Made by a program: the position numbers and the translations under genes. The notes below the pieces were generated by a model. It was not told the DNA's origin. It worked only from the letters and a program-made list of their open reading frames with translations, and searched no databases. Shown here in pieces: positions 39,501 to 45,944 of a DNA stretch of 64,000 nucleotides (position 1 is its first letter; each line of letters opens with the position of its first letter). This DNA comes from Sphingomonas faeni (lineage in GTDB: Bacteria > Pseudomonadota > Alphaproteobacteria > Sphingomonadales > Sphingomonadaceae): assembly GCF_003053745.1 (NCBI RefSeq), contig NZ_QAYE01000001.1, positions 868,001-932,000 on the forward strand. Reading direction: 5' to 3'.

Positions 39501-39634
39501 ACAACCTGCTCGACAAGAGCGCGCCGATCGTTCCGGACTCGTACAACGTCGCCCTCGCGCGCACGAACACGATCCCACAGCGCTACGACTCGCTCGGCCG
39601 CAACCTGGCGGTGGGTGCAACCGTCCGGTTCTGA
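36563..39634 (+). CDS. TonB-dependent outer-membrane receptor
   Basis: 1023 residues. Signal MNFGHSVSRIALVGSLVFSA...AFA, a Thr/Ala-rich linker, TonB box-like DTIVVTGSRIQ, plug domain (about 60-170, with VNVEDVLNRLPQI, LVLIDGKRLG, VDVLTGGASSVYGSDAVAGVVNF) and a 22-strand-type barrel to the aromatic-ended C-terminus VGATVRF. By position it should import N-glycan or glyco-asparagine pieces using TonB energy; the ligand is inferred. Start ATG 36563 is preceded by AGGGGTAGGT. Ends in a strong terminator. Confidence 0.9.
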   Translation: MNFGHSVSRIALVGSLVFSATTAFAQDVPAQAVTPAQAAASTPAEAKVEADATTATTAVDRDMPKEDTIVVTGSRIQRPNMTSAAPITSVTAQDIRAQAAVNVEDVLNRLPQIAPDSQQTYNDSDGRQRIKLRSLGFERTLVLIDGKRLGTQNGQDVGIIPPSLLERVDVLTGGASSVYGSDAVAGVVNFVLKKDFEGIQLDGNYNFYNHNNKDTVVSSLARSSGFSSPRGLTNDGGRADVTLTAGKKLFDGALRINGFVNYKHTDEVLLSARSNSGCYLTQTSLNAPLSCGLTPSSSTSGLITPLSGANANAQLVNNPNGTRTFVPFGPGAGNASNYFSNYAYQRPSERVNAGGFVSLDIAPDAELYASGIWFRDKSYNNYPAIAGGSVQVNCNNPFLSTSQATAICGAAAGTVATAPIDLRYRLGEGNDQPDAYLNTGVRLTGGVRGKVGSAWTYDVGGVYARNHQDYTPSFVNATNLRNSINVGGTRAAPTCATTTDPACVPFDAFSAGNTNPALIDYLYDQGTAATTGTLYDVQANVTGDLGKYGITSPFAEQGVAIALGTEYRKDTLKSTADSVYRAGLGGTDSYLKQDVWEANIEVQAPLVEHKRFADLLQVNGGYRVSKYSSNPSTFNTWKVEGIYAPVSDLTFRASFNKAQRAPTVTEIRQATNVDFASGGAGTFNDFCAPTVVNGANGVTYGAPIASREVCRATGLSDALYGSQTLLCSNGTAPNGSAACTVRSGGYTADPETAYTQTYGLIVKPRFVKGLVFSVDRYQIKINDSLGYNDFSYYTDGCQRSNGDAFFCQGIVRNPGTGTLYSTAGSNPTTGFIRQGTTNYYTSIARGYDFQAQYTLDLASAGKIDWNFNGSLTTFAGGQDSPVQPERNCAGYYGNGCGQLIPKWSHGLRATYTTLDRGFSASFNWRYVGSLTNADNSGDPAIGGTDARARTSYYRVSPKSYFDLALNFAIDKQFSLRLIANNLLDKSAPIVPDSYNVALARTNTIPQRYDSLGRNLAVGATVRF

Positions 39635-39680
39635 TCCAACTCTGGCTCGTGTCGGTCGACGCGAGCCACGGACGCCGAAG

Positions 39681-39710
39681 ATCCTCCGTGCCTTCGGGCG
39701 CGGGGGATTT
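39681..39710 (+). terminator. Rho-independent terminator after the TonB receptor gene
   Basis: 12-bp stem ATCCTCCGTGCC / GGCGCGGGGGAT (two G-U pairs) with a TTCG tetraloop, followed by TTTTTT. Placed about 45 nt after the receptor stop. Confidence 0.9.
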
Positions 39711-39826
39711 TTTATGTTCGGCGATGTTGGTGTTGGAGCTCAGACGATATGGGGCGATGCGACGCGGGAAGGCTCAATCAAGCCGAAGAGCTATGTTGTC
39801 AGCTACGCGTAAGTGCCTGTAAAAAA

Positions 39827-39871
39827 TGGTGCCGGTTGCAGGAATCGAACCCGCGACATCCAGTTTACAAA
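39827..39871 (-). other. attL: 3' half of tRNA-Thr(TGT) gene, truncated
   Basis: Reverse strand reads from the anticodon loop TTTGTAA through stem ACTGG, variable loop, T-arm GCGGGTTCGATTCCTGC, acceptor strand AACCGGC, discriminator A and encoded CCA. Upstream of TTTGTAA the sequence departs from any tRNA, so the 5' half (D-arm, acceptor 5' strand) is missing. This is the usual product of integration into a tRNA gene by a tyrosine recombinase; the 45 bp give the maximal core of the attachment site visible here. Confidence 0.85.
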
Positions 39872-40071
39872 CTCGATGACGGGCACCCGCCCGATTCGAG
39901 CAAACGAAGCGAAGCCTTGGCGTAAGTCCCTCAAAAACAGCCACTTTTACCGGTGGCGCGCGCGAAGGGATGGAGTGCCACCAACAAGGAGCTTGGCAAG
40001 GTTTTATCTGATTCGGTCGGGTTTGGTCCGTATCAGTCGCCCGTCTGGTGTCCTCCCGGTGTCCGCTCCAA

Positions 40072-40087
40072 ACCTCCGCTTGGAGGT
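40072..40087 (+). promoter_or_regulatory. Hairpin covering the integrase Shine-Dalgarno
   Basis: ACCTCC-GCTT-GGAGGT is a perfect 6-bp hairpin with a 4-nt loop; its right arm GGAGGT is the ribosome site of int (ATG seven bases later). Translation of the integrase could therefore be held back by structure. The rest of 39872-40093 shows no other gene. Confidence 0.55.
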
Positions 40088-40093
40088 AATACA

Positions 40094-41326
40094 ATGGCTA
40101 CTGTTCAACCGTTCACACCGCGCACGCTCGACAATCTGAAGGAGGGCGCGCTAACCGATCCGATCACACCGGGCTTGACCATCGATGCAGCCGGGGGCGT
40201 CAAAACATGGCGCTACAAGCGCAAGGTGCAGGGCACGGCGTTCGTCTTCAAAAAGGTCTTGGGCACCTTCCCAAAGGTCAACATCGCAGACGCGCGCACA
40301 GCCGCACGAGCGTTCAATGTGATGGTAGAAGCCGGGATCGATCCACGCGCCGATGCAAAGGCACAGGCAGCGGCAGGAATGACCGTAGCGGACGCGCACG
40401 CGCTCTACATGGCCTATGTCCGTTCGGGCGAACGCAAGGTGCTGAAGGCAGGCACGATCAAAGAGAAGGTGGAAATCTACACCCGCGATATGGCGGCGCT
40501 TCACTCGAAGCCGATCCACACCGTTACCGACGATGACCTATGGGAGATTGTCGAGACGAAGGGCGAGACAGCCACCACGCGAGCGAACCGGCTGGCGGCA
40601 GAGATGAAGGTGTTCTTCAGTTGGTGTGCCAGCCGTCGCGGGAAGAAGGCAGGCGTTGGCCTTGCCGACGATCCAAGCCGCACCCTTTCCGGTTCCTACT
40701 ATGCGCAGAAGCACCGCACGCGCTTCCTATCGGGTAATGAGCTTTCCTTGTTCCTACAGGCTCTGGCGCTCGAAGGGGGCATCTACCGGCGCGCGCTAGG
40801 GCTTTTGCTCCTTACAGCGGCACGCAGGAACGAAGTCCTCGAAGGCAAGATGTCGGAGTTCGAAGACGGCTTGTGGTCGATCCCCGGCGCACGGACGAAG
40901 AACTCTCTTACGCATCGCGTGCCGCTGGCGGCATGGGGGCGGGCGCTTATCGCCGGGATCAACTCGGAATGGCTGGTAGCTTCTACACGCCTCGATAACG
41001 GTCCGATGACGGCAGGCTGGCCAAAGGTTATCGAGCGCATCCGGTTGAAGATGGAAGAGCTAGGCGGGTGCGATGTCGAACACTTCACGCCGCACGATCT
41101 CCGTCGCACCTTCCGCTCTAACACCACCCGGTTGAAGATTCCGCTCGAAGTCGCGGAAGCCTGCCTAAACCATAAGAAGCGGGGCTTGATCGAAATCTAC
41201 GATGGCTACGACATGCTAGACGAAAAGCGCGATGCCTTCGCAGCATGGGAAGCCAAGCTTATCGAAGTCGCCACCAAGGCAGGCGTTGCCGATAAGCTCG
41301 GCATGCCGTCACCACAAGGCGCGTGA
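40094..41326 (+). CDS. Tyrosine integrase (P4/DUF4102 type)
   Basis: 410 residues. N-terminal DUF4102-like DNA-arm domain (MATVQPFTPRTLDNLKEG... LGTFPKVNIADAR), core-binding helices (about 110-215), and catalytic domain with Arg in TAARRNEVLEGK, HDLRRTF (His-x-x-Arg), His in CLNHKKRG and the nucleophile Tyr in IEIYDGYD. It inserts and, with an excisionase, removes the prophage at tRNA-Thr. ATG 40094 with GGAGGT is the start; upstream in-frame codons lie in attP-side sequence. The 3' end overlaps the convergent excisionase gene by 18 nt. Confidence 0.95.
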   Translation: MATVQPFTPRTLDNLKEGALTDPITPGLTIDAAGGVKTWRYKRKVQGTAFVFKKVLGTFPKVNIADARTAARAFNVMVEAGIDPRADAKAQAAAGMTVADAHALYMAYVRSGERKVLKAGTIKEKVEIYTRDMAALHSKPIHTVTDDDLWEIVETKGETATTRANRLAAEMKVFFSWCASRRGKKAGVGLADDPSRTLSGSYYAQKHRTRFLSGNELSLFLQALALEGGIYRRALGLLLLTAARRNEVLEGKMSEFEDGLWSIPGARTKNSLTHRVPLAAWGRALIAGINSEWLVASTRLDNGPMTAGWPKVIERIRLKMEELGGCDVEHFTPHDLRRTFRSNTTRLKIPLEVAEACLNHKKRGLIEIYDGYDMLDEKRDAFAAWEAKLIEVATKAGVADKLGMPSPQGA

Positions 41327-41566
41327 TGCCATCCACGAATCGACTTCCTCACGCTTAAACAGGTTCGTTCCGCCGAACCGTATAATCGTGGGGAAGCCTT
41401 CGGGCTTCTCCCTGATGTGCTTGTAGAGCTTGTCCTTGCCGCAACGCATGATCGCGCAAGCTTCCCGCATCGTTACCCAACCTTCTTCCTTGTAGGCGTT
41501 TGCCCGGAAGATGGCTTGGCGTTGTGCGGCATCCAAAGCCGCTTTTTGTCGCTTCTCGAAGTTCAT
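41309..41566 (-). CDS. Excisionase-like winged-helix protein
   Basis: 85 residues: basic N-terminal helix (MNFEKRQKAALDAAQRQA), then an AlpA/MerR-like helix-turn-helix WVTMREACAIMRCGKDKLYKHIRE and a wing ending in NLFKREEVDSWM. Size, fold and position opposite and beside int fit a recombination directionality factor (Xis). Alternatively a small AlpA-type regulator. Its promoter lies in 41567-41714. Confidence 0.6.
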   Translation of the reverse strand: MNFEKRQKAALDAAQRQAIFRANAYKEEGWVTMREACAIMRCGKDKLYKHIREKPEGFPTIIRFGGTNLFKREEVDSWMASRALW

Positions 41567-41714
41567 GCGGAACCACCTAGCACGCGTTCCTCGTAGCCTC
41601 CAAATGTCAAGTTTTTAGTGGACTAGGTTCAAGTCTTATAGCCTTGACAAAGATTGAACTTTGAACCGCTCGCGCGTTGATTCATACAGCGGCATCAACC
41701 TTCGAGGTGCCAAA
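41567..41714. promoter_or_regulatory. Divergent early control region with repressor-like sites
   Basis: TTGACA -35 boxes on both strands (reverse 41610-41605, forward 41644-41649) and the 13-mer GACTAGGTTCAAG at 41621-41633, found again inverted at 48225-48237, plus TTGAACTTTGAACC at 41655 onward. The inverted GGTTCAA/TTGAACC spacing suggests repressor operators over back-to-back early promoters. No tidy -10 can be assigned. Confidence 0.45.
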
Positions 41715-41969
41715 ATGATTTTAGATCATGACATCGATGTTAGCGCGGTTCGCCAGTGGTGCGTATCAGTCGGCATCAACGCAACGATCAACCCGACGAT
41801 CTACCGGGGGCGTATCCGCCACTACGAAGCCACGATGTCACCGGATGACATGTTTCTGTTCCGGTTTCGATGGGACGAAAAAACCCGCACCGTCTGTGAC
41901 AACGATGCGGGTCCGGTAGGCTCGAATAATGTGGTGCCGTTTAACCGGCCTTGCGCGCGGCCATCGTAG
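41715..41969 (+). CDS. Small phage protein, unknown
   Basis: 84 residues beginning MILDHDIDVSAVRQWC, with GAGGTG ahead of ATG. A short alpha/beta protein; the middle ends in DDMFLFRFRWDE, the phenylalanine/acidic strand-helix signature shared by other tiny proteins of this prophage. The last codons overlap the convergent next gene by 29 nt. Function unknown. Confidence 0.6.
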   Translation: MILDHDIDVSAVRQWCVSVGINATINPTIYRGRIRHYEATMSPDDMFLFRFRWDEKTRTVCDNDAGPVGSNNVVPFNRPCARPS

Positions 41970-42417
41970 CATCGAACTTCGCGCGGCGCTCGGCAGACCA
42001 CCCTGTAGGCTCTGCACCCGGTTCCTTGGCCTTGCGAGGCACTCTAACCTTGACGGTGGTGCCGTTGGTGGTGTCGCTGGTTAGTTCCTTGTCGAACTCA
42101 CCCGCGTTAACGGCTGCGATCATGTGATCTACGAATGTCACAAAATGCTCGCTCGGGATGAAGAGCGTGGTCTGGCCATTCACGACCAAAGGCATTTTGT
42201 CAGAGCGGGTAGGGCTGAACGCCACAACGCCGTTCGCCAGCTTCCACCACTTCGCGCCACCGCCGCGCGTGGTTTCGGTCGAACCAAACTGTGTCTTCGA
42301 GGCTTCGAGCCGACCAACGAGCCACTTGCGATCCTTCGCGGGATCGTAAGCCTTGCGCTCGAAGGTTTCCTTCAGCTTCGGGTCAATGAGGGCATTAAGC
42401 TTTTCTAGAAACGACAA
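41941..42417 (-). CDS. Phage protein of unknown function (TTG start)
   Basis: 158 residues. I start at TTG 42417 (MSFLEKLNALIDPKLKETF) because AAAGGAG lies eight bases ahead; a longer ATG reading to 42462 would begin inside the promoter (TTGACA at 42478-42473). Basic, Lys-rich C-terminus (KVRVPRKAKEPG, FDATMAARKAG) suggests nucleic-acid contact. There is a central GGGAKWWKLANGVVAFSP segment and no motif I can name. Confidence 0.65.
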   Translation of the reverse strand: MSFLEKLNALIDPKLKETFERKAYDPAKDRKWLVGRLEASKTQFGSTETTRGGGAKWWKLANGVVAFSPTRSDKMPLVVNGQTTLFIPSEHFVTFVDHMIAAVNAGEFDKELTSDTTNGTTVKVRVPRKAKEPGAEPTGWSAERRAKFDATMAARKAG

Positions 42418-42474
42418 GGGGCGAACTCCTTTCGAGGGCTGGTAGTTCGCCGTTCCTCTCATTGAAGTTTCTTG

Positions 42475-42822
42475 TCAAGTTTTAGAAGCGAGCAATACCA
42501 TGAAGTCATCTAGATACATCACGGCAAGGGGGCGCTTACGGTCCGCTTCGACCACCGCCAGTGGGGTTCGGTCCTTTGACCGTCGCGCCTGAATCAGGGC
42601 ATCGTAGACCAAACCGATTTTGGCGCGCTTCTTACATTCGATGTCGAAGGGAATAAGGCGCTTCGCTTCAGCCGATAGCTGAAGGTCTGCACCGCCACTG
42701 CCCATGGGGCACGAGCGAACATCGTCTAGGGTGAGGGTAGGGTGCAGGCGAAGAAACGCGTCCCGAACCTTTTGCTGAAAGAGGCGACCCTTCGCCTTCG
42801 CACTGGCAACGCTGATAGCCAT
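42475..42822 (-). CDS. PD-(D/E)xK nuclease, putative Holliday junction resolvase
   Basis: 115 residues. A basic N-terminus (AKAKGRLFQQKVRDAF) is followed by RSCPMGSGGADLQLS and PFDIECKKRAKI: the Asp, Glu and Lys of the PD-(D/E)xK active site (GAD-x(n)-ECK). This pattern is well known in small phage Holliday-junction resolvase-like nucleases. ATG overlaps the stop of the 29-codon gene upstream (TAATG), so it is translationally coupled to it. The last strand YLDDFMVLL is family-typical. Confidence 0.75.
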   Translation of the reverse strand: MAISVASAKAKGRLFQQKVRDAFLRLHPTLTLDDVRSCPMGSGGADLQLSAEAKRLIPFDIECKKRAKIGLVYDALIQARRSKDRTPLAVVEADRKRPLAVMYLDDFMVLLASKT

Positions 42823-42911
42823 TAGCGCTTCGCCTTGGTGTCTTCGATAACCGTGGAGGCTTTGCAGCCAAGAGCAAAGGCGATGATAGAGTAGAGGATG
42901 ATGGTAGCCAT
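42822..42911 (-). CDS. 29-residue membrane peptide
   Basis: Short frame: Met-Ala-Thr then a hydrophobic stretch IILYSIIAFALGC and a polar tail ending KAKR. GGAG lies nine bases ahead of ATG 42911, and the stop overlaps the nuclease start (TAATG). A TAAATAC promoter element (42946-42939) precedes it. Size and hydrophobicity suit a small membrane or leader peptide; function unknown. A pure leader-peptide role for coupling to the nuclease is possible. Confidence 0.55.
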   Translation of the reverse strand: MATIILYSIIAFALGCKASTVIEDTKAKR

Positions 42912-42938
42912 GGGGTAAAACTCCGCTTTGTGTGTGGA

Positions 42939-42946
42939 GTATTTAC
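42939..42946 (-). promoter_or_regulatory. GTAAATAC promoter element, leader-bearing class
   Basis: Seven of eight bases of the prophage octamer CTAAATAC. The following leader TCCACACACAAAGCGGAGTT closely matches that after the octamer at 53570 (TCCACACACAAGATGGAGTT), which supports it as a true element driving the 29-aa peptide and nuclease. Confidence 0.55.
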
Positions 42947-42968
42947 CCTCGTGGCTTGGTTGACCGTC

Positions 42969-43424
42969 TTACGCTTCCTCGTGTTCAGAGCAGTAGGCGT
43001 AGTCAAGATCGCCTTCACGAGCGGCGATGTCGTCTGCATCCTCGCTTTCGCGGGCGGCAAAGACGGCTTCGATTTGCTTGCGCAGATGGGAGATGTCTAC
43101 AAGACGGATAGGGGCGTCTGCACTCATTTTTGCCGCTATCGCATCCGCCATCCGGTTGTATATGTAGAGTTCGGTTTCGCGTTCATACAAATCGATATTG
43201 AAGCTATTGATATCGTCGTAATCGGCGTGTTCTTCTTCGGGTAGCTCGACCGCATACCATTTCAGGCCAGCATACTCTTCTATTTCGTCCTTGTGCCAAA
43301 CTTCCCGCGCACCGATCTTCTCGGCCTTGGGGAAGTTTGGATCGTTGCGGGTGGTGCGGAAGAAGGTTGCGCGGCTGACTGGAAGCAGCGCGACAACCTC
43401 CGTTAGGGTAAGATATTCGGTCAT
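42969..43424 (-). CDS. AlpA-like helix-turn-helix regulator
   Basis: 151 residues. The N-terminus MTEYLTLTEVVALLPVSRATFFRTTR ... EVWHKDEIEEYAG is the AlpA/MerR-type winged helix of prophage regulators; the rest is acidic and helical (ELYIYNRMADAIAAKM, HLRKQIEAVFAARESED), probably an oligomerisation part. ATG shares a base with the preceding gene's stop (TAATG). Could control early genes or excision. Confidence 0.7.
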   Translation of the reverse strand: MTEYLTLTEVVALLPVSRATFFRTTRNDPNFPKAEKIGAREVWHKDEIEEYAGLKWYAVELPEEEHADYDDINSFNIDLYERETELYIYNRMADAIAAKMSADAPIRLVDISHLRKQIEAVFAARESEDADDIAAREGDLDYAYCSEHEEA

Positions 43425-43801
43425 TAGTTTGGTGTCGCCATCATAAAGTGAATCTTCGTGTCGTCATCTGGAAAGATGAACTGTCCCGTCCAATCGTCAA
43501 CCGTAATGCCGTTGTCGGGAAAGCGGGTAGTGTATGCTTCGAGCTTCGGAAGGTTCTTCTTACGAAAATACATCATGTGCGAATGGGTCTGCCTGTATGC
43601 TTCATCATGGGAGTTTTTCGCATTTAACGGATGACAGTAGCCTCCGTTGGGCATTTTCCATTCATTGATCCACGCATCTGGATCGGCTCTGATGATTTGC
43701 GCTTGCTCAAGAATCTCAAGGCGCATTGCGTCGGTTAGCGTATCTTCAAGAGCCGCTTCGTGTGCCGCTACAATCAGTTGGTGAAAATCATATTTTGCCA
43801 T
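43424..43801 (-). CDS. Small phage protein with F-x-DD-x-F ending
   Basis: 125 residues: helical N-terminal half (MAKYDFHQLIVAAHEAAL, ILEQAQIIRADPDAW), a His/Tyr-rich middle, and the C-terminal strand-helix GQFIFPDDDTKIHFMMAT found in other tiny proteins here. First gene of the 43801-to-42969 pair; it is preceded by the CTAAATAG element and GGAG. Function unknown. Confidence 0.6.
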   Translation of the reverse strand: MAKYDFHQLIVAAHEAALEDTLTDAMRLEILEQAQIIRADPDAWINEWKMPNGGYCHPLNAKNSHDEAYRQTHSHMMYFRKKNLPKLEAYTTRFPDNGITVDDWTGQFIFPDDDTKIHFMMATPN

Positions 43802-43916
43802 GTCGGCGTCTCCAATCTTGTTGAGACTATTTAGTCTCGCGGCAGTCTATCTGTCAAGAAAACTTCATTTTCCTTGACAAGAAAAACATTGGAGGAACAC
43901 CCGCGATGCCTTCGGT
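43802..43916 (-). promoter_or_regulatory. Early control region with CTAAATAG and palindrome
   Basis: GAGACTATTTAGTCTC (43823-43838) is a perfect inverted repeat that contains, on the reverse strand, CTAAATAG (43834-43827), a 7/8 match to the prophage octamer; the leader TCTCAACAAGATTGGAG resembles those at 42939 and 53570. TTGACA boxes lie at 43857-43852 (reverse) and 43874-43879 (forward). Confidence 0.45.
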
Positions 43917-44159
43917 TCAGTCGTGAATAAGCTCTTTGCACTCTTGCCACGCTACACCGGCTGAAATCAGTTTTTGCCGGGTCTGGTGGTATTGGTTGGT
44001 AAGAGCGCGGCTATCGCTCGGGCTTCGAGACATGACGAAGACGACCTTCTGGCCACCTAAAATGGTTTTCAGCTTGTCATGCTTCCCGCCGCGCATTGGG
44101 GTGTAGGCGATCCCGTGCTTATCGAGGATCGCCCGCACTAGCGTTGGGATCGCCCGCAC
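43917..44159 (-). CDS. HicA-like small phage protein
   Basis: 80 residues. RAILDKHGIAYTPMRGGKHDKLKTI and the following GQKVVFVMSRSPSDSRALTN show a short dsRNA-binding-like alpha-beta fold with GGKH, resembling HicA-type proteins. HicA toxins cleave mRNA, but no HicB antitoxin is next to it, so toxin function is doubtful. GTG start right after the stop of the upstream gene, separated by three bases. Similar proteins occur in alphaproteobacterial phages. Confidence 0.5.
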   Translation of the reverse strand: MRAIPTLVRAILDKHGIAYTPMRGGKHDKLKTILGGQKVVFVMSRSPSDSRALTNQYHQTRQKLISAGVAWQECKELIHD

Positions 44160-44162
44160 GGG

Positions 44163-45143
44163 TCAATCCCGCATGCGACCGGCGCGGCGGCACTCCGCCT
44201 GAATACGAACTTCTTCATCGAAGAAATCATCTGCCAAGAGATAATCCGCGATCCGATCCCGATGGGCACCCGTAAGCTTGGCAATCTTCGTGTAGGGAAG
44301 CTTGCGGCGACGGTAGCTCTTAATCAGGGTGCGAAGTTCGTGTTCGCTCTCGGAGAAGCCGAAGCGCCCGGTTGGTTCGCTAACGGGTTCGACCGGCTTA
44401 ACATCGCGAACGGGCCTCGACTGGCGGATCGGAAGCGGCATAGCCTTGGGCGCTGCGACAACCGGCGCTTCTTCGGCAGCGAGCAGCTTCTGAAGCGCAT
44501 CGTAACGCGCGGCATACTTCTCTACCGCGTAGACGATGACGCCAATCTTGCCGATTTCTACGCCAAGCTCCCCGGCGATTTGGGCAAAAGTCATTTGGCG
44601 ATTACGAAGCTTGACGATGCGTTCAACAAGGTCGGGATACCGTGGCTTTACGCGGAAGTTGTAGGTGAAACCGGGTTTGATTTCGAGCTTCCGCCAACGG
44701 GATGCAGTCGAGACCAAGCGGGAGGTGTCGGTTCCAGCCGACACAGGGGCGGTAGCAGCCACAGGGGCGGCTTCAGGCGTGATAACGGCCTTGGGTGCCT
44801 CCACAGGCGCTGGCGTGACCGTGACGGGCGCTACAGGCTTGTTCACAGTCAGAATGGGGCGGGGCTTGCTGAACTCTGGCGGAGTGATCGTAGAGGCGCT
44901 TGCCCGGTCTGGCGTGAACGCAGCGGCGATGTCTCGCACGAGCTTCAACGCGTCTGCCTTGGGGGTGGCGAACTGGTCGGGGAAAGGGATCATTACCCGG
45001 TAGCCGTCCTTGCCCTTGTATAGAAGCAGTTGCTGCGAGTTTTGCTCTGCAATCGGCGCTTCAGTCCGAAGATAAGAAGGCGTTTCGTTCGGCGTGTTCG
45101 GTGAAAAGATCGTATCGTAGATACGGGTATCGGGGCGGTTCAT
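44163..45143 (-). CDS. DNA-binding phage protein with two helix-turn-helix segments
   Basis: 326 residues. N-terminal ~95 residues polar; a long Pro/Ala/Val linker (about 95-150); helix-turn-helix 1 at MTFAQIAGELGVEIGKIGV; a second Pro-rich linker; helix-turn-helix 2 at KLPYTKIAKLTGAHRDRI; Arg-rich tail (ECRRAGRMRD). I choose ATG 45143 with AAGGA eight bases ahead over ATG 45173, which overlaps the upstream gene. Possible roles are replication initiation or transcription control, including control of the CTAAATAC promoters, but none is proven. Confidence 0.65.
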   Translation of the reverse strand: MNRPDTRIYDTIFSPNTPNETPSYLRTEAPIAEQNSQQLLLYKGKDGYRVMIPFPDQFATPKADALKLVRDIAAAFTPDRASASTITPPEFSKPRPILTVNKPVAPVTVTPAPVEAPKAVITPEAAPVAATAPVSAGTDTSRLVSTASRWRKLEIKPGFTYNFRVKPRYPDLVERIVKLRNRQMTFAQIAGELGVEIGKIGVIVYAVEKYAARYDALQKLLAAEEAPVVAAPKAMPLPIRQSRPVRDVKPVEPVSEPTGRFGFSESEHELRTLIKSYRRRKLPYTKIAKLTGAHRDRIADYLLADDFFDEEVRIQAECRRAGRMRD

Positions 45144-45154
45144 AGTCGTAATCC

Positions 45155-45319
45155 TTACAGGTTTGATAGCCAAGCGATGATGTCAGTTTCGATCCAGAAG
45201 ATACGGCGGGGAGATGGTCGCTTTGGTGCTGGGAAACGACCTCTCGCCACAAGTGTTCGGATCGTGCTTTGGCTTACGCCTGTTCGGGCTGCGACCTCCT
45301 TGATAGTAAGTGTTGTCAT
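45155..45319 (-). CDS. AlpA-like excisionase/regulator, 54 residues
   Basis: MTTLTIKEVAARTGVSQSTIRTLVARGRFPAPK then RIFWIETDIIAWLSNL is a classic small winged helix (AlpA/excisionase family). ATG 45319 is nine bases after GGAG. It overlaps nothing and ends 12 nt before the next gene, so it probably leads the operon to 44163 and 43917. A TTGACA box lies at 45391-45386 on the reverse strand. Confidence 0.7.
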   Translation of the reverse strand: MTTLTIKEVAARTGVSQSTIRTLVARGRFPAPKRPSPRRIFWIETDIIAWLSNL

Positions 45320-45564
45320 GTAAGCTTTCTCCGTGTTGGATAAGCCTAGATAAAGATCGCTAACCGACGCTGTAAATATAAAACTTGTCAAGGCTAAAAA
45401 GAAAGTTTGGATCGTTCATAGATTACCGCCACCGCAATCATAATCAATACGAACGATCCTACCGGCTATTAACTTGACTAAAAATAAAGTTCGGGGAACA
45501 TGCTTGCGGCTTCGTCTTGCGCTGGGTATCTAGACGGTAGGCGCATGCAGCACGAGACATCATA
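45320..45564. promoter_or_regulatory. AT-rich divergent region, early control
   Basis: Between divergent genes. It contains TTGACA (reverse, 45391-45386) and TTGACT (forward, 45474-45479), each followed by A-rich stretches (AAAAATAAAG; TTTTATATTTA). Likely two promoters with operators. I see no gene in it. Confidence 0.4.
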
Positions 45565-45942
45565 ATGACGATACGGACGGCAAACATTCACCTTGGCGAA
45601 GAGTTCGAGACGAGCGCGGATATCACGATATCGTTTTGGGACAACGATAGGTTAGGATCAGGTGAGCTTGCTAGCGAAGTCGAGAAGTCGGGAGGCTTCG
45701 CGGCGCTTGAAAGCATCTACTACGCCAATGTCGATAACGACCCGATGTTCATGCAAATCGATGACGACGCGCTGACGCAGGTTCTAGGACCGCTCGAAGG
45801 CGGGATCGTCTTGGAAGGTCACGCCATCGATGACAACACGACCGACGACCTGTTTACCCGTATCTACCGGGTGGCGTTCACACACGAGAACGACGCTGTG
45901 AACTTCATGCTGAAGCATGGCGGCGAACTAAAATCAGTTTAG
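45565..45942 (+). CDS. Acidic phage protein of unknown function
   Basis: 125 residues, strongly acidic (net negative; DNDRLGSGELASEVEKS, MQIDDDALTQVLG). Ends in RVAFTHENDAVNFMLKHGG, again the strand-acidic turn-helix signature of this prophage's small proteins. It is the only forward gene in the early block and ends two bases before the convergent methyltransferase. An anti-restriction (DNA mimic) role could be imagined from the acidity, without other support. Confidence 0.6.
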   Translation: MTIRTANIHLGEEFETSADITISFWDNDRLGSGELASEVEKSGGFAALESIYYANVDNDPMFMQIDDDALTQVLGPLEGGIVLEGHAIDDNTTDDLFTRIYRVAFTHENDAVNFMLKHGGELKSV

Positions 45943-45944
45943 CC

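Noticed and set aside
39827..39871. A complete tRNA gene
   Set aside because: Only the anticodon loop to CCA is present; no D-arm or 5' acceptor strand.
43917..44159. A HicA-HicB toxin-antitoxin pair
   Set aside because: No HicB-like partner next to it; only weak resemblance of the small protein to HicA.
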